A stretch of DNA of 64,000 nt from Amycolatopsis anabasis (lineage in GTDB: Bacteria > Actinomycetota > Actinomycetes > Mycobacteriales > Pseudonocardiaceae), in contig NZ_VTHK01000005.1 in assembly GCF_009765355.1 (NCBI RefSeq), positions 186,001 through 250,000 on the forward strand, in the 5' to 3' direction. Shown here in pieces: positions 54,207 to 61,913 of the stretch; the first letter of the stretch is position 1; the number at the start of each line of letters is the position of its first letter. Position numbers and translations under genes: made by a program. The notes under the pieces were generated by a model. It saw only the letters and a program-made list of their open reading frames with translations. It had not been told where the DNA came from and made no database searches.

Positions 54207-54443
54207 CGCACGTCTCAGCGACAGGTCGACCAGAACGAGGAGGTGACCGACGTGTGCGATCCCCGCACCGCGCTTCGTGAGCGCGCTTTCCCGCCCCGGC
54301 TACCGGGGCAGGGGCCTGATGCCGACGGTCATCTCCGGCTTGGCGGCCGAGGAGGTGTTCGCCGGATCCGGCCCCGCGGCCAAGGGTCGGCGAAGTCCGG
54401 CGCGGCTTGCCGGTCGTGACCGTTTCGGCGGGTCTTGTGCCGC

Positions 54444-54457
54444 TAGCCTCGGGCGCA
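54444..54457 (+). promoter_or_regulatory. Probable leaderless promoter of the acetyltransferase gene
   Basis: TAGCCT (54444-54449) ends seven bases before ATG 54457, with no ribosome site between them. Confidence 0.45.
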
Positions 54458-55014
54458 TGGGTGAGCACAAGGAACGCATGCTGCGTGGCGAATTGTACCG
54501 CGACAACGACCCGGAACTCGTCGCCGAGCGGCGGCGCGCGCAGGCGCTGCTCGACGAGTTCAACGCGACCACGGCCGAGGAATCCGATCGCCGCGAGGTC
54601 GTGCTGCGCAAACTCCTCGGCCGGTTGGGTGACGGTTCGTGGGTCATGCCCAGGTTCCAGTGCGACTACGGCTACCTGATCGAGATCGGCTCGAACAGCT
54701 TCCTCAACTACGACGCGATCCTGCTCGACTGCGCCCCGATCCGGATCGGCGACGACGTGTCGATCGGCCCGCGAGCGCAGCTGCTCACCGCGCTGCACCC
54801 GATGGAGGACCACGAACTCCGGCGCCGGCGCTGGGAAACCGCGAAACCGATCACCATCGGCGACAACGTCTGGTTCGGCGGCGGCGTGATCGTCTGCCCC
54901 GGGGTGACGGTCGGCGACAACACGGTCGTCGGCGCGGGCAGCGTGGTGACCCGGGACCTGCCGCCGCGGGTCTTCGCGGCGGGGAACCCCTGCCAGGTCA
55001 TCCGGCAGTTGTGA
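54457..55014 (+). CDS. Sugar O-acetyltransferase (maltose acetyltransferase/NodL type)
   Basis: 185 residues. An N-terminal Mac domain (E-R-M-L-R-G-E-L-Y) is followed by a left-handed beta-helix hexapeptide region and the ending I-G-D-N-V-W-F-G-G-G-V-I-V-C-P-G-V-T-V-G. The catalytic His is probably that in T-A-L-H-P. It moves acetyl from acetyl-CoA to a sugar hydroxyl. The frame is open further 5' but lacks a start signal. Its last 17 bases overlap the convergent hydrolase gene. Confidence 0.87.
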   Translation: MGEHKERMLRGELYRDNDPELVAERRRAQALLDEFNATTAEESDRREVVLRKLLGRLGDGSWVMPRFQCDYGYLIEIGSNSFLNYDAILLDCAPIRIGDDVSIGPRAQLLTALHPMEDHELRRRRWETAKPITIGDNVWFGGGVIVCPGVTVGDNTVVGAGSVVTRDLPPRVFAAGNPCQVIRQL

Positions 55015-55840
55015 CCAGCAGATCCCGGATCACCGCGGCGAACTTCGACGGATTGCGCTGCGGCGCCAGGTGCGCCCCGGGCACCTCCACGAACGGCAGG
55101 CCCAGTTCCAGCGCCAGGATCTTCGCCGGGGTGTAGTGGAAGTAGCCGCGGCTGCCCTCGCCCGCGGCGAGCGTGATGTCCGCTCCGCCCCGGCGCAGCG
55201 CGGGCACGTCCGGTTCGTACTCGTAGAACGACATCAGTTCCCGGGTGAACAGCAGCTTCCAGTCGTCCTCGTTGGGCAGCCGGATCGGCCGCAGCTGCGG
55301 GACGCCCGCCCCGGCGAGCGAGCCGACGAACTGCAGGAAAGCGCCCAGCAGGTCGCCGTTCTCGCTGCGCTTGACCTGCTCGGCGCCGAACGCCACCCAC
55401 TCTTCGGCATCCGGCAGCAACTGGATCGCGGGCGGTTCGTGGGCGATCATCCGGTCGACTGCCTCCGGGAACCGGGCCGCGAGCTCCAGCGCGATCTGCG
55501 CGCCGGCACTGGTGCCGAAGACGTCCGTCCGCTCGTAGCCGAAATGCGTGATCACGGCCCGGGCGTCCTCGGCGTGCCGGGCGACCGGAATCGGACCGGT
55601 TGTCCGATCCGTGCTGCGGAAATGCCCGCGGCGGTCGTAGGTGAGCACGGTGTAGTCGGAGGCCAGTTGCCGGGCGAGCGCGCGGAAACTGTCGCCGGCG
55701 CCGAGCCCGCCCGCGATCAGCAGCAGCGGCGGACCATCCCCGTTGCGCTGGACGTGCAGTTCGGCATCGGAGACCGCGCAGGTGTTCTCGGTGCCTGTCC
55801 GAGAACGCGCGGACGCGCTCGTGCCGCCGGGGCTTGACAT
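54998..55840 (-). CDS. Alpha/beta hydrolase
   Basis: Up to 280 residues. The fold core runs from L-L-L-I-A-G-G-L-G-A-G-D-S-F to the end; the nucleophile is in F-G-T-S-A-G-A-Q, and a histidine is in V-P-G-A-H-L-A-P. The position expected for the second acidic residue is less clear. The substrate is unknown. ATG 55840 gives a low-complexity N-terminal tail; GTG at about 55774 (V-S-D-A-E-L-H) may be the true start. The 3' end overlaps the acetyltransferase gene. Confidence 0.8.
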   Translation of the reverse strand: MSSPGGTSASARSRTGTENTCAVSDAELHVQRNGDGPPLLLIAGGLGAGDSFRALARQLASDYTVLTYDRRGHFRSTDRTTGPIPVARHAEDARAVITHFGYERTDVFGTSAGAQIALELAARFPEAVDRMIAHEPPAIQLLPDAEEWVAFGAEQVKRSENGDLLGAFLQFVGSLAGAGVPQLRPIRLPNEDDWKLLFTRELMSFYEYEPDVPALRRGGADITLAAGEGSRGYFHYTPAKILALELGLPFVEVPGAHLAPQRNPSKFAAVIRDLLVTTAG

Positions 55841-55842
55841 GG

Positions 55843-55905
55843 CAGGGTCTGTCTCGTTCCGTTGTTCTGGCGCCCCGCCGTCCCGATCGCGTGGCCTTCG
55901 GCCGG
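55843..55905. repeat. Dispersed intergenic repeat family 2, copy B
   Basis: CAGGG at 55843, then CCGTTGTTCTGGCGCCCCGCC and GGCCTTCGGCCGG (to 55905), keep the order seen at 19805-19883. It lies at the 5' end of the hydrolase gene, before ipdC. Confidence 0.45.
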
Positions 55906-55978
55906 GGCGCGTTCCAGCACTCTTCTCACCCGGTTCAGTCCAGTCTGCAGACTCGCTGTCAGGGATCACGCCCCGAAG

Positions 55979-57043
55979 TCAAGCACAAGCACGGAGAGAC
56001 CCGAGACGCTGGATGATGGTCGAGGCATCCTCGACGATCCCCTCGACGAGATCGGCCACCGCGGGCAGGTCGTCCAGCATGCCCACCACCTGCCCGGACG
56101 CGAGCACCCCGGCGCCGGTGTCCCCGCCGACCAGCCCGGCGCGCAGCAGCATCGGGGTGTTCGCCGCCATGATCACCTGCGACCAGGTGCGCTCGTTGCC
56201 GCGTTTCATCGCGATGCCCTCCCGGATCATCGCGCGCCAGGACAGCCCGGTGAGCTTCCGGAACCGGACCGCGTTCCGGACCGCGTGGGCCAGCCCGCGG
56301 GCCGGGCCCGAGCGTTCCAGCGCGTCCACCAGTTCGGTCCGCAGCACCCGGTGCGGCAGCCCGTCGACCTTGCGGGTCACCACGGTGTCGGTGAGCGACC
56401 GTTCGAGGTAGGCCCGCTTGACCTCGTCGGGAACGGTGCTCTCCCTGGTGAGCAGGAACCTCGTGCCCATCGCGACCCCGGCCGCGCCGTAGGCCAGTGC
56501 CGCGGCCAGGCCCCGGCCGTCGAAGAAACCGCCCGCGGCGATCACCGGGATGTCCACCGCGTCCAGCACCGAGGGCAGCAGCAGCGTGGTCGCCACCCCG
56601 CCGGTGTGCCCGCCGCCCTCACCGCCCTGCACGATCACCGCGTCCGCGCCCCAGCTCGCGACCTTCTCCGCGTGCCGGGCGGCGCCGATCGAGGGGATGA
56701 CCACGATCCCGGCGTCCTTCAGCCGCGCGATCATCTCCTTGCGCGGGGCCAGCGCGAAGGACGCGACGCGCACGTTCTCGCGGATCAGCAGGTCGATCCG
56801 GCGCGAGGCGTCCTCGGCGTCGGCCCGCAGGTTCACCCCGAACGGGTTGCCGGTGCGCGCCTTGGTCTCCTTGACCGCGGCCTCGAGTTCGTCGTAGGTC
56901 ATGGTCGCCGAGGCCAGGATGCCGAGGCCACCGGCTTCGGCGGTCGCCGCGACCAGGCGGGACCCGGCGACCCACCCCATCCCGGTCTGCACCACCGGAT
57001 GCCGCACACCGACCAACCCGGTGAGCGGGGTACTGAGTGTCAT
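55979..57043 (-). CDS. ipdC: IpdC, nitronate-monooxygenase-like flavoprotein reductase
   Basis: 354 residues, one fewer than mycobacterial IpdC (Rv3553), of the nitronate monooxygenase TIM-barrel flavoprotein family. FMN-binding features are Q-T-G-M-G-W-V-A-G near the start, Q-G-G-E-G-G-G-H-T-G in the middle and A-A-G-G-F-F-D-G-R-G. In the HIP pathway IpdC prepares the ring-C/D CoA thioester for ring opening. It is the last gene of echA20-ipdA-ipdB-ipdC and overlaps ipdB by four bases. Confidence 0.9.
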   Translation of the reverse strand: MTLSTPLTGLVGVRHPVVQTGMGWVAGSRLVAATAEAGGLGILASATMTYDELEAAVKETKARTGNPFGVNLRADAEDASRRIDLLIRENVRVASFALAPRKEMIARLKDAGIVVIPSIGAARHAEKVASWGADAVIVQGGEGGGHTGGVATTLLLPSVLDAVDIPVIAAGGFFDGRGLAAALAYGAAGVAMGTRFLLTRESTVPDEVKRAYLERSLTDTVVTRKVDGLPHRVLRTELVDALERSGPARGLAHAVRNAVRFRKLTGLSWRAMIREGIAMKRGNERTWSQVIMAANTPMLLRAGLVGGDTGAGVLASGQVVGMLDDLPAVADLVEGIVEDASTIIQRLGSLRACA

Positions 57044-57798
57044 ACCGGAACTTCCTTGTCCCGCAAGGACTTCGGGTCGAGCACCGCGCGCAGCAGGTGG
57101 AGTTCCTCGTCGGTCGGCAACCGGGTCTCGGTGGTGTGCCGGGTCTCCAGCGCGAACCCGGTGGCCTCGGTGACCTCCTCGACCGAGACGCCGGGATGCA
57201 CCGACAGCAGGCGCGGCGCGCGGTTGCGCCCGCCGAAGTCGAGCACGCCCAGGTTCGTCACCACCCGGTGCACGTCGTGGAACCGCCACGCGGACGGGCC
57301 CGCCTCGTTCGCGCGGGCGAACCCGACCCCGGACACCACGTCGACCTGGTCCACGAACACCCGGCGGCTGTGCCGGGGAACCCAGTAACTGGTGCGGTGG
57401 TTGACCGTGTTGCCCGGTCCGCCGCGCACCCCGAGGAGCTGTTTCTTCGGCCGGGCATGGTCGCCGATCGCCGAGATGTTCTGGTTCCCGTGCCGGTCCA
57501 CCTGGTTCGCGCCCATCACGACATGCCGTTTCCCGTGCGGCACCACGGTGTCCAGCACCTTGCGGAACGGCTGCCAGCCCTCGATGACCGGTTTCTCGTC
57601 GGCGCCGAGCCCGGGGGTGTTGGCGAGCAGGTACGCCTCGCCGTCGGACAGCAGCAGATCCGGTTCGAACGTCAGCCGGGCCAGCCGGGCGCCCAGCGAG
57701 GGCAGCAGGCCCATCGGGCTGGCCACGATCTCGCCGTCCCCGCGGAACAACTCGGCGCAGGCGACGGCGGCGATCTCGGCGCGGGTAACGCTGGTCAT
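57040..57798 (-). CDS. ipdB: IpdB, COCHEA-CoA hydrolase beta subunit
   Basis: 252 residues of the class I CoA-transferase fold. It follows ipdA with an overlapping start, as alpha and beta subunits of these enzymes do. H-V-V-M-G-A-N-Q-V-D-R-H-G-N and G-P-G-N-T-V-N-H-R-T are family segments. IpdAB opens the last steroid ring (COCHEA-CoA) by hydrolysis and does not transfer CoA. The assignment rests on sequence and on the conserved echA20-ipdA-ipdB-ipdC order. Confidence 0.9.
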   Translation of the reverse strand: MTSVTRAEIAAVACAELFRGDGEIVASPMGLLPSLGARLARLTFEPDLLLSDGEAYLLANTPGLGADEKPVIEGWQPFRKVLDTVVPHGKRHVVMGANQVDRHGNQNISAIGDHARPKKQLLGVRGGPGNTVNHRTSYWVPRHSRRVFVDQVDVVSGVGFARANEAGPSAWRFHDVHRVVTNLGVLDFGGRNRAPRLLSVHPGVSVEEVTEATGFALETRHTTETRLPTDEELHLLRAVLDPKSLRDKEVPV

Positions 57799-58658
57799 GC
57801 GGCCTCCTCGGTGAACTTCGCGACCTCGGCCTGGTAGTGGCGTTCGTCGCCGGACAGGAACCGGTCGACGAACCGCGGCCACGCGTCGGGATCCTTCGCC
57901 GATTCGGCGTAGTGCCGCTGGAACCGTTCGTCCCGGCCGTAGTCCGGGGCCGCGGTGGTGAAATGCGCGCCGTGCGGGGTTTCGCAGACGCCGTGCACGC
58001 TCGCGCGGTTGAGCAGCAGGCTCTGCACCGGGGCGGTCGCGGTCAGTTCGGCGGTGTCCACGACCTTTTCCACGGACACGTAACACTTCCGCGCGGCGAG
58101 CGCGAACAGATCGTCGAAGTACGGATCCGGCCCGAGGTACTGGGCGTTGCCGCGCTGATCCGCCCGGTTGAGGTGGACCAGCGCCGCGTCCAGGGTCAGC
58201 GCGGGCACGGCGAGCAGTTCCTCGCCGTCGCCGTACGGGGAGCGCACGGTGCGCAGTTCCGGGTTGAACCGCAGCACGTCCGAACCCAGCCCGGCCCGCG
58301 TCGGCAGGAACGGAAGCCGTTGCGCCGCGGCGGAAAGCCCGGTCCCGAACACGCCTTCGTCGTATTCGGTCACCTCGATCCCGCCCGATTCCCGGACCCG
58401 GTTGAACCACGGGTCGAACGGGATCGAATCGAGCGTGACGAACCCGAAGACCAGCCGCCGGATCTTGCCCGCCGACGCCAGCAGGCCGACGTCCGGGCCG
58501 CCGTAGGAGACCACGGTCAGGTTCTTCAGCGGCGACCGCAGGATCGCCCGCACCAGTGCCATCGGTTTGCGCCGGGAGCCCCAGCCGCCGATGCCGATGG
58601 TCATCCCGTCGGCGAGTTCGGCGACGACCTCGTCCGGCGTCATGCGCTTGTCCGCCAT
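57795..58658 (-). CDS. ipdA: IpdA, COCHEA-CoA hydrolase alpha subunit
   Basis: 287 residues, close to mycobacterial IpdA (292). It shows I-G-I-G-G-W-G-S-R-R-K-P near the start, the glycine-rich CoA-transferase signature region. D-A-A-L-V-H-L-N-R-A-D-Q-R-G-N is typical of the alpha subunit. With IpdB it forms the ring-opening hydrolase of the HIP pathway. It overlaps echA20 and ipdB. Confidence 0.9.
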   Translation of the reverse strand: MADKRMTPDEVVAELADGMTIGIGGWGSRRKPMALVRAILRSPLKNLTVVSYGGPDVGLLASAGKIRRLVFGFVTLDSIPFDPWFNRVRESGGIEVTEYDEGVFGTGLSAAAQRLPFLPTRAGLGSDVLRFNPELRTVRSPYGDGEELLAVPALTLDAALVHLNRADQRGNAQYLGPDPYFDDLFALAARKCYVSVEKVVDTAELTATAPVQSLLLNRASVHGVCETPHGAHFTTAAPDYGRDERFQRHYAESAKDPDAWPRFVDRFLSGDERHYQAEVAKFTEEAA

Positions 58659-59410
58659 CAGTTCCCCTTGCCGTTCTTGATGAACTCCTCGCGTGCCGCG
58701 TCGGAGACGCCCGCGAGGTTGAGTTCGAAGGTGAAGCCCTGTTCGAAGCGGTAGCTCCGGTGCACCGGCTGGGTGTCGATGCCGTTGATGGCCTGCTTCG
58801 CGGCGCGGATCACCCGGGTGTCCTTCGCGGCGATCTGCCGGGCCACCGCGAGCGCGGCCTCGTCCAGTTCGGCGCGCGGGACGACCCGGTACACCGAGCC
58901 GTGGTGGTGCAACTGGTGCGCGTCGATCGTGGCGGCCGTGTAGTAGAGCGCCCGCATCAGGTGCTGGGGCACCAGGCGGGCGAGGTGGGTGGCCGCGCCG
59001 AGCGCGCCGCGGTCCACCTCGGGCAGGCCGAAGGTGGCGTCCTCGGCGGCCACCACGACATCGGCGTTGCCGACCAGGCCGATCCCGCCGCCGAGGCAGA
59101 ATCCCTGCACCGCGGCGATCACCGGGACCGCGCAGTCGTAGACCGCGGAGAACGCGGCCGCGCAGCCGTGGTTCGCGCCGATGAGCGCGGAATACGCCTC
59201 GTCGCGCTGGATCTCCTTGATGTCCACGCCCGCGTTGAAGCCCCGGCCCTCCGCGCGCAGGACGACCACGTGCGTGCCCGGATCCCGGCCGGCGGCGGTG
59301 ATCGCGTCGGCGAGGTCGAACCAGCCCTGGACGGTGAGCGCGTTGACCGGCGGGGCGTCGACCGTGACCACGGCGATGCCCGGCTCGGGGTGGTGCGCGG
59401 TGATCGGCAT
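58658..59410 (-). CDS. echA20: EchA20, crotonase-fold ring-cleaving hydrolase
   Basis: A 250-residue crotonase (mycobacterial EchA20 is 247). F-N-A-G-V-D-I-K and G-F-C-L-G-G-G-I-G-L form the oxyanion hole. The position of hydratase Glu144 is Gly, while the later glutamate is kept in G-L-P-E-V, as expected for EchA20, which hydrolytically opens ring D of HIEC-CoA. It is the first gene of the minus-strand operon; its start lies 20 bases from the KstR2-type palindrome. Confidence 0.9.
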   Translation of the reverse strand: MPITAHHPEPGIAVVTVDAPPVNALTVQGWFDLADAITAAGRDPGTHVVVLRAEGRGFNAGVDIKEIQRDEAYSALIGANHGCAAAFSAVYDCAVPVIAAVQGFCLGGGIGLVGNADVVVAAEDATFGLPEVDRGALGAATHLARLVPQHLMRALYYTAATIDAHQLHHHGSVYRVVPRAELDEAALAVARQIAAKDTRVIRAAKQAINGIDTQPVHRSYRFEQGFTFELNLAGVSDAAREEFIKNGKGN

Positions 59411-59430
59411 ACTTGCTGCCTCGCTTCCAA

Positions 59431-59444
59431 ACCTAGCACTTGCT
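59431..59444. promoter_or_regulatory. KstR2 box between echA20 and the SDR pair
   Basis: Read on the minus strand, AGCAAGTGCTAGGT fits AnCAAGnnCTTGnT with one mismatch. It lies in the 88-base divergent region and probably serves both operons. Confidence 0.75.
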
Positions 59445-59498
59445 TGGTACGTTAGCAGGGTCCCAGATCCGGGTACAGAGTCGTCAGGAGGTGCGCCG

Positions 59499-60290
59499 GT
59501 GGCGCTCGAACTCCGCCTCGAAGGTGCGGTCGTGCTGGTCACCGGTGGTGTGCGCGGGGTCGGCGCGGGGATCGCCCGGGCCTTCCTGCGCGCCGGGGCC
59601 ACCGTGGTCACCTGTGCCCGCGGGATGCCCGACGAACCGGTGCGCGTCGCGGAAAGCGCCGCCACCTTCGCCCTCTGCGACGTGCGGGAACCGAGTCAGG
59701 TCGACCGGCTCATCGGCGATCTCGCCGACCGGCACGGGCGGCTGGACGTCGTGGTGAACAACGCGGGCGGGGCGCCGTTCGCCGAGGCCGCGACCGCGTC
59801 GCCGCGGTTCCACGCGAAGATCGTGGCGTTGAACCTGCTCGCCCCGCTGACCGTCGCGCAGCGCGCGAACTCGGTGATGCAGCAGCAGGAATCCGGTGGC
59901 GTGATCGTGAACGTGAGCAGCGTCAGCGGGACCCGGCCCTCGCCGGGGACGGCCTCCTACGGGGCCGCGAAGGCCGGATTGGACAACCTGACCGCGAGCC
60001 TCGCCGTCGAATGGGCGCCCAAGGTCCGGGTCAACGCCCTGGATGTGGGCATGGTGCGCACGGAACGGGCCGAACTGCACTACGGTGATGAGGCGGGAGT
60101 GGCCGCCGTCGGCGCGACCGTCCCGTTAGGACGATTGGCGGAACCGGAAGAGGTTGGCGCGTGCGCGGTGTTCCTGGCTTCCCCGTTGGCTTCCTACGTG
60201 AGCGGGGCGACGCTGGCCGTGCACGGCGGCGGGGAACGCCCGGCCTTCCTGGCGGCGAGCACCGCACAAGGCGATAAGGAGAATTCGTGA
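59499..60290 (+). CDS. Short-chain dehydrogenase of the KstR2 regulon (Rv3549c-like)
   Basis: A 263-residue SDR with T-G-G-V-R-G-V-G-A-G, N-N-A-G-G and Y-G-A-A-K-A-G. Position (divergent from echA20, followed by a second SDR) and size match mycobacterial Rv3549c. It probably oxidises or reduces a hydroxyl/keto group in the C/D-ring pathway; the exact step is not established. GTG 59499 has AGGAGG upstream. It overlaps the next gene by four bases. Confidence 0.85.
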   Translation: MALELRLEGAVVLVTGGVRGVGAGIARAFLRAGATVVTCARGMPDEPVRVAESAATFALCDVREPSQVDRLIGDLADRHGRLDVVVNNAGGAPFAEAATASPRFHAKIVALNLLAPLTVAQRANSVMQQQESGGVIVNVSSVSGTRPSPGTASYGAAKAGLDNLTASLAVEWAPKVRVNALDVGMVRTERAELHYGDEAGVAAVGATVPLGRLAEPEEVGACAVFLASPLASYVSGATLAVHGGGERPAFLAASTAQGDKENS

Positions 60291-61201
60291 CTGGAATCGT
60301 AGCCGGCCGGGTCGTGATCGTCACCGGCGCGGGCCGGGGGATCGGCCGGGCACACGCGCTGGCCTTCGCCCGGGAGGGTGCGCACGTCGTGGTCAACGAC
60401 ATCGGCGCCGCGCTCGACGGCAGCGGCGGCTCCGGCGGGCCCGCGCAGGACGTGGTCGCCGAGATCGAGGCGCTGGGCGGAAAGGCCGTCGCGAACACCG
60501 ACGACGTCGCCGACTGGGCCGGTGCGGAACGGCTGGTGCAGACCGCGCTGGACTCGTTCGGCCGCCTGGACGTCCTGGTGAACAACGCGGGCTTCCTGCG
60601 GGACCGGATGCTGGTCAACCTCGCCGAGGAGGAATGGGACGCGGTGATCCGCGTGCACCTCAAGGGACATGTGGCGACGGCGCGGCATGCCGTGGCGTAC
60701 TGGCGCGCGGAGACGAAGGCGGGCCGCACCCCGGACGCGCGCGTGATCAACACCAGTTCCGGCGCCGGGCTGCTGGGCTGCGTCGGGCAGGGCAACTACT
60801 CCGCCGCGAAGGCCGGGATCGCCGGGCTGACCCTGGTCGAGGCCGCCGAGTTCGAACGCTACGGGGTGACGGTCAACGCGATCGCGCCCGCCGCGCGGAC
60901 CCGGATGACCGAGCAGGCCTTCGCCGACGACATGGCCGTGCCGGACGACGGTTTCGACGCCATGGCACCGGAAAACGTGTCACCACTGGTGGTGTGGCTG
61001 GGCAGCGCCGAATCGGCGGGTGTCACCGGGCGGATGTTCGAAGTGGACGGTGGCCGGGTGTCGGTCGCCCAGTCCTGGCGGCACGGACCGGCCGAGGACA
61101 AGGGCGCCCGCTGGGAGCCCGCCGAACTCGGCCCGGTGATCAAGCGACTGGTCGCCGAGGCTCCCGTTCCGCATCCGCCGTACTCCTACACCCCGGCCTA
61201 G
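60287..61201 (+). CDS. Short-chain dehydrogenase of the KstR2 regulon (Rv3548c-like)
   Basis: 304 residues, equal to mycobacterial Rv3548c. It has T-G-A-G-R-G-I-G-R-A-H, N-D-I-G-A-A-L-D-G-S, V-N-N-A-G-F and Y-S-A-A-K-A-G, the pattern of the larger SDRs related to the dehydrogenase part of peroxisomal multifunctional enzyme 2. A 3-hydroxyacyl-CoA dehydrogenase role is plausible. It is coupled to the preceding SDR by ATGA, and a long hairpin follows downstream. Confidence 0.86.
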   Translation: MTGIVAGRVVIVTGAGRGIGRAHALAFAREGAHVVVNDIGAALDGSGGSGGPAQDVVAEIEALGGKAVANTDDVADWAGAERLVQTALDSFGRLDVLVNNAGFLRDRMLVNLAEEEWDAVIRVHLKGHVATARHAVAYWRAETKAGRTPDARVINTSSGAGLLGCVGQGNYSAAKAGIAGLTLVEAAEFERYGVTVNAIAPAARTRMTEQAFADDMAVPDDGFDAMAPENVSPLVVWLGSAESAGVTGRMFEVDGGRVSVAQSWRHGPAEDKGARWEPAELGPVIKRLVAEAPVPHPPYSYTPA

Positions 61202-61265
61202 CACGTGTTTCAAAAGCCGCGTGTCCCCGCTCGAGACGACCCGGCGCGCGCCTCGGCCGAAGGCC

Positions 61266-61344
61266 CCGGATTTGCGGAGGCAGGCCGCAGACTTGCGCCA
61301 AGTGAGAGACCTGCGCGAGTCACGGCCTGGCTACGCAAATCCGG
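61266..61344. terminator. Very long hairpin between convergent genes
   Basis: CCGGATTTGCGGAGGCAGGC (61266-61285) pairs with the arm ending 61344 (GCAAATCCGG); 20 of 22 outer positions match. The stem continues inward past a small bulge (GACTTGCGC against GCGCGAGTC). The total stem approaches 38 bases. It is placed between the SDR stop and the stop of the secreted protein gene, so it probably terminates both. Confidence 0.7.
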
Positions 61345-61367
61345 ACGCGCGCACTAAGAAGCACAGC

Positions 61368-61712
61368 TTAGCTGAAGACCACGGACCGCAGCTTGAGCCG
61401 GTCCGAGGCCTTGCCGCCGGGCTTCAGGGTGAAGTAGGCGTCGCCTTCGCAGTCGCTGTCCTTGAACATCGTCGCGGACGAGTGGGTGTTGTTGCGCGGG
61501 CGAAACGCGTACGCGTTGTGGAACGCCGCGACCTCGGGGATCTCGATGCATTTGCCGCTGGGCGGATCGACCAGCCCACCGACTGCGAGGTTTCCGTCCT
61601 TGTTGTAGTAGCGGTAGATGAATTCGCCCTCGGTTGCGAACGCGGTGCCGGAAACCGTGCAGACCAGGGCGAAAGCACTGGCGAGGGCGAGAAATGCGGT
61701 GCGCAGGCGCAT
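61368..61712 (-). CDS. Small secreted protein of unknown function
   Basis: 114 residues. The signal peptide has a core A-F-L-A-L-A-S-A-F-A-L-V and a cleavage site near G-T-A-F-A / T-E-G. The mature part of about 88 residues has aromatic-rich beta-like sequence (F-I-Y-R-Y-Y-N-K-D-G) and two cysteines (G-K-C-I-E and S-D-C-E-G), likely one disulphide. It recalls small secreted beta-sandwich proteins of streptomycetes, but no family is claimed. ATG 61712 has AAAGGA upstream. Confidence 0.72.
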   Translation of the reverse strand: MRLRTAFLALASAFALVCTVSGTAFATEGEFIYRYYNKDGNLAVGGLVDPPSGKCIEIPEVAAFHNAYAFRPRNNTHSSATMFKDSDCEGDAYFTLKPGGKASDRLKLRSVVFS

Positions 61713-61913
61713 CGGGAACGCATCCTTTCCGCGGTGGCTGGAGACTTCTCAACACTGCCCGCCCTTCCGGCGCCGAGGGGCCGATTCCACCCGTTCGGTT
61801 AGGGCGGGTCACCGGCCCGTGTGGTGGTGCTCAAGTCCCGCCTCCCGCGATCAGCGGTAGCCACCGCCGCGTCCCCGACGGCATCCTGGACTGGTCGTCC
61901 GAAGGGGGAAAGC

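Noticed and set aside
54207-54456. In-frame 5' extension of the sugar acetyltransferase gene
   Set aside because: The Mac domain begins right after ATG 54457, and a -10-like hexamer sits seven bases upstream of that ATG; no family member has such an extension.
61199-61212. TAGCACGTGTTTCA, a KstR-like palindrome with one mismatch in the AAC core
   Set aside because: It overlaps the stop codon of the last SDR gene, and the next plus-strand gene is about 700 bases away beyond a hairpin; no promoter function is apparent.
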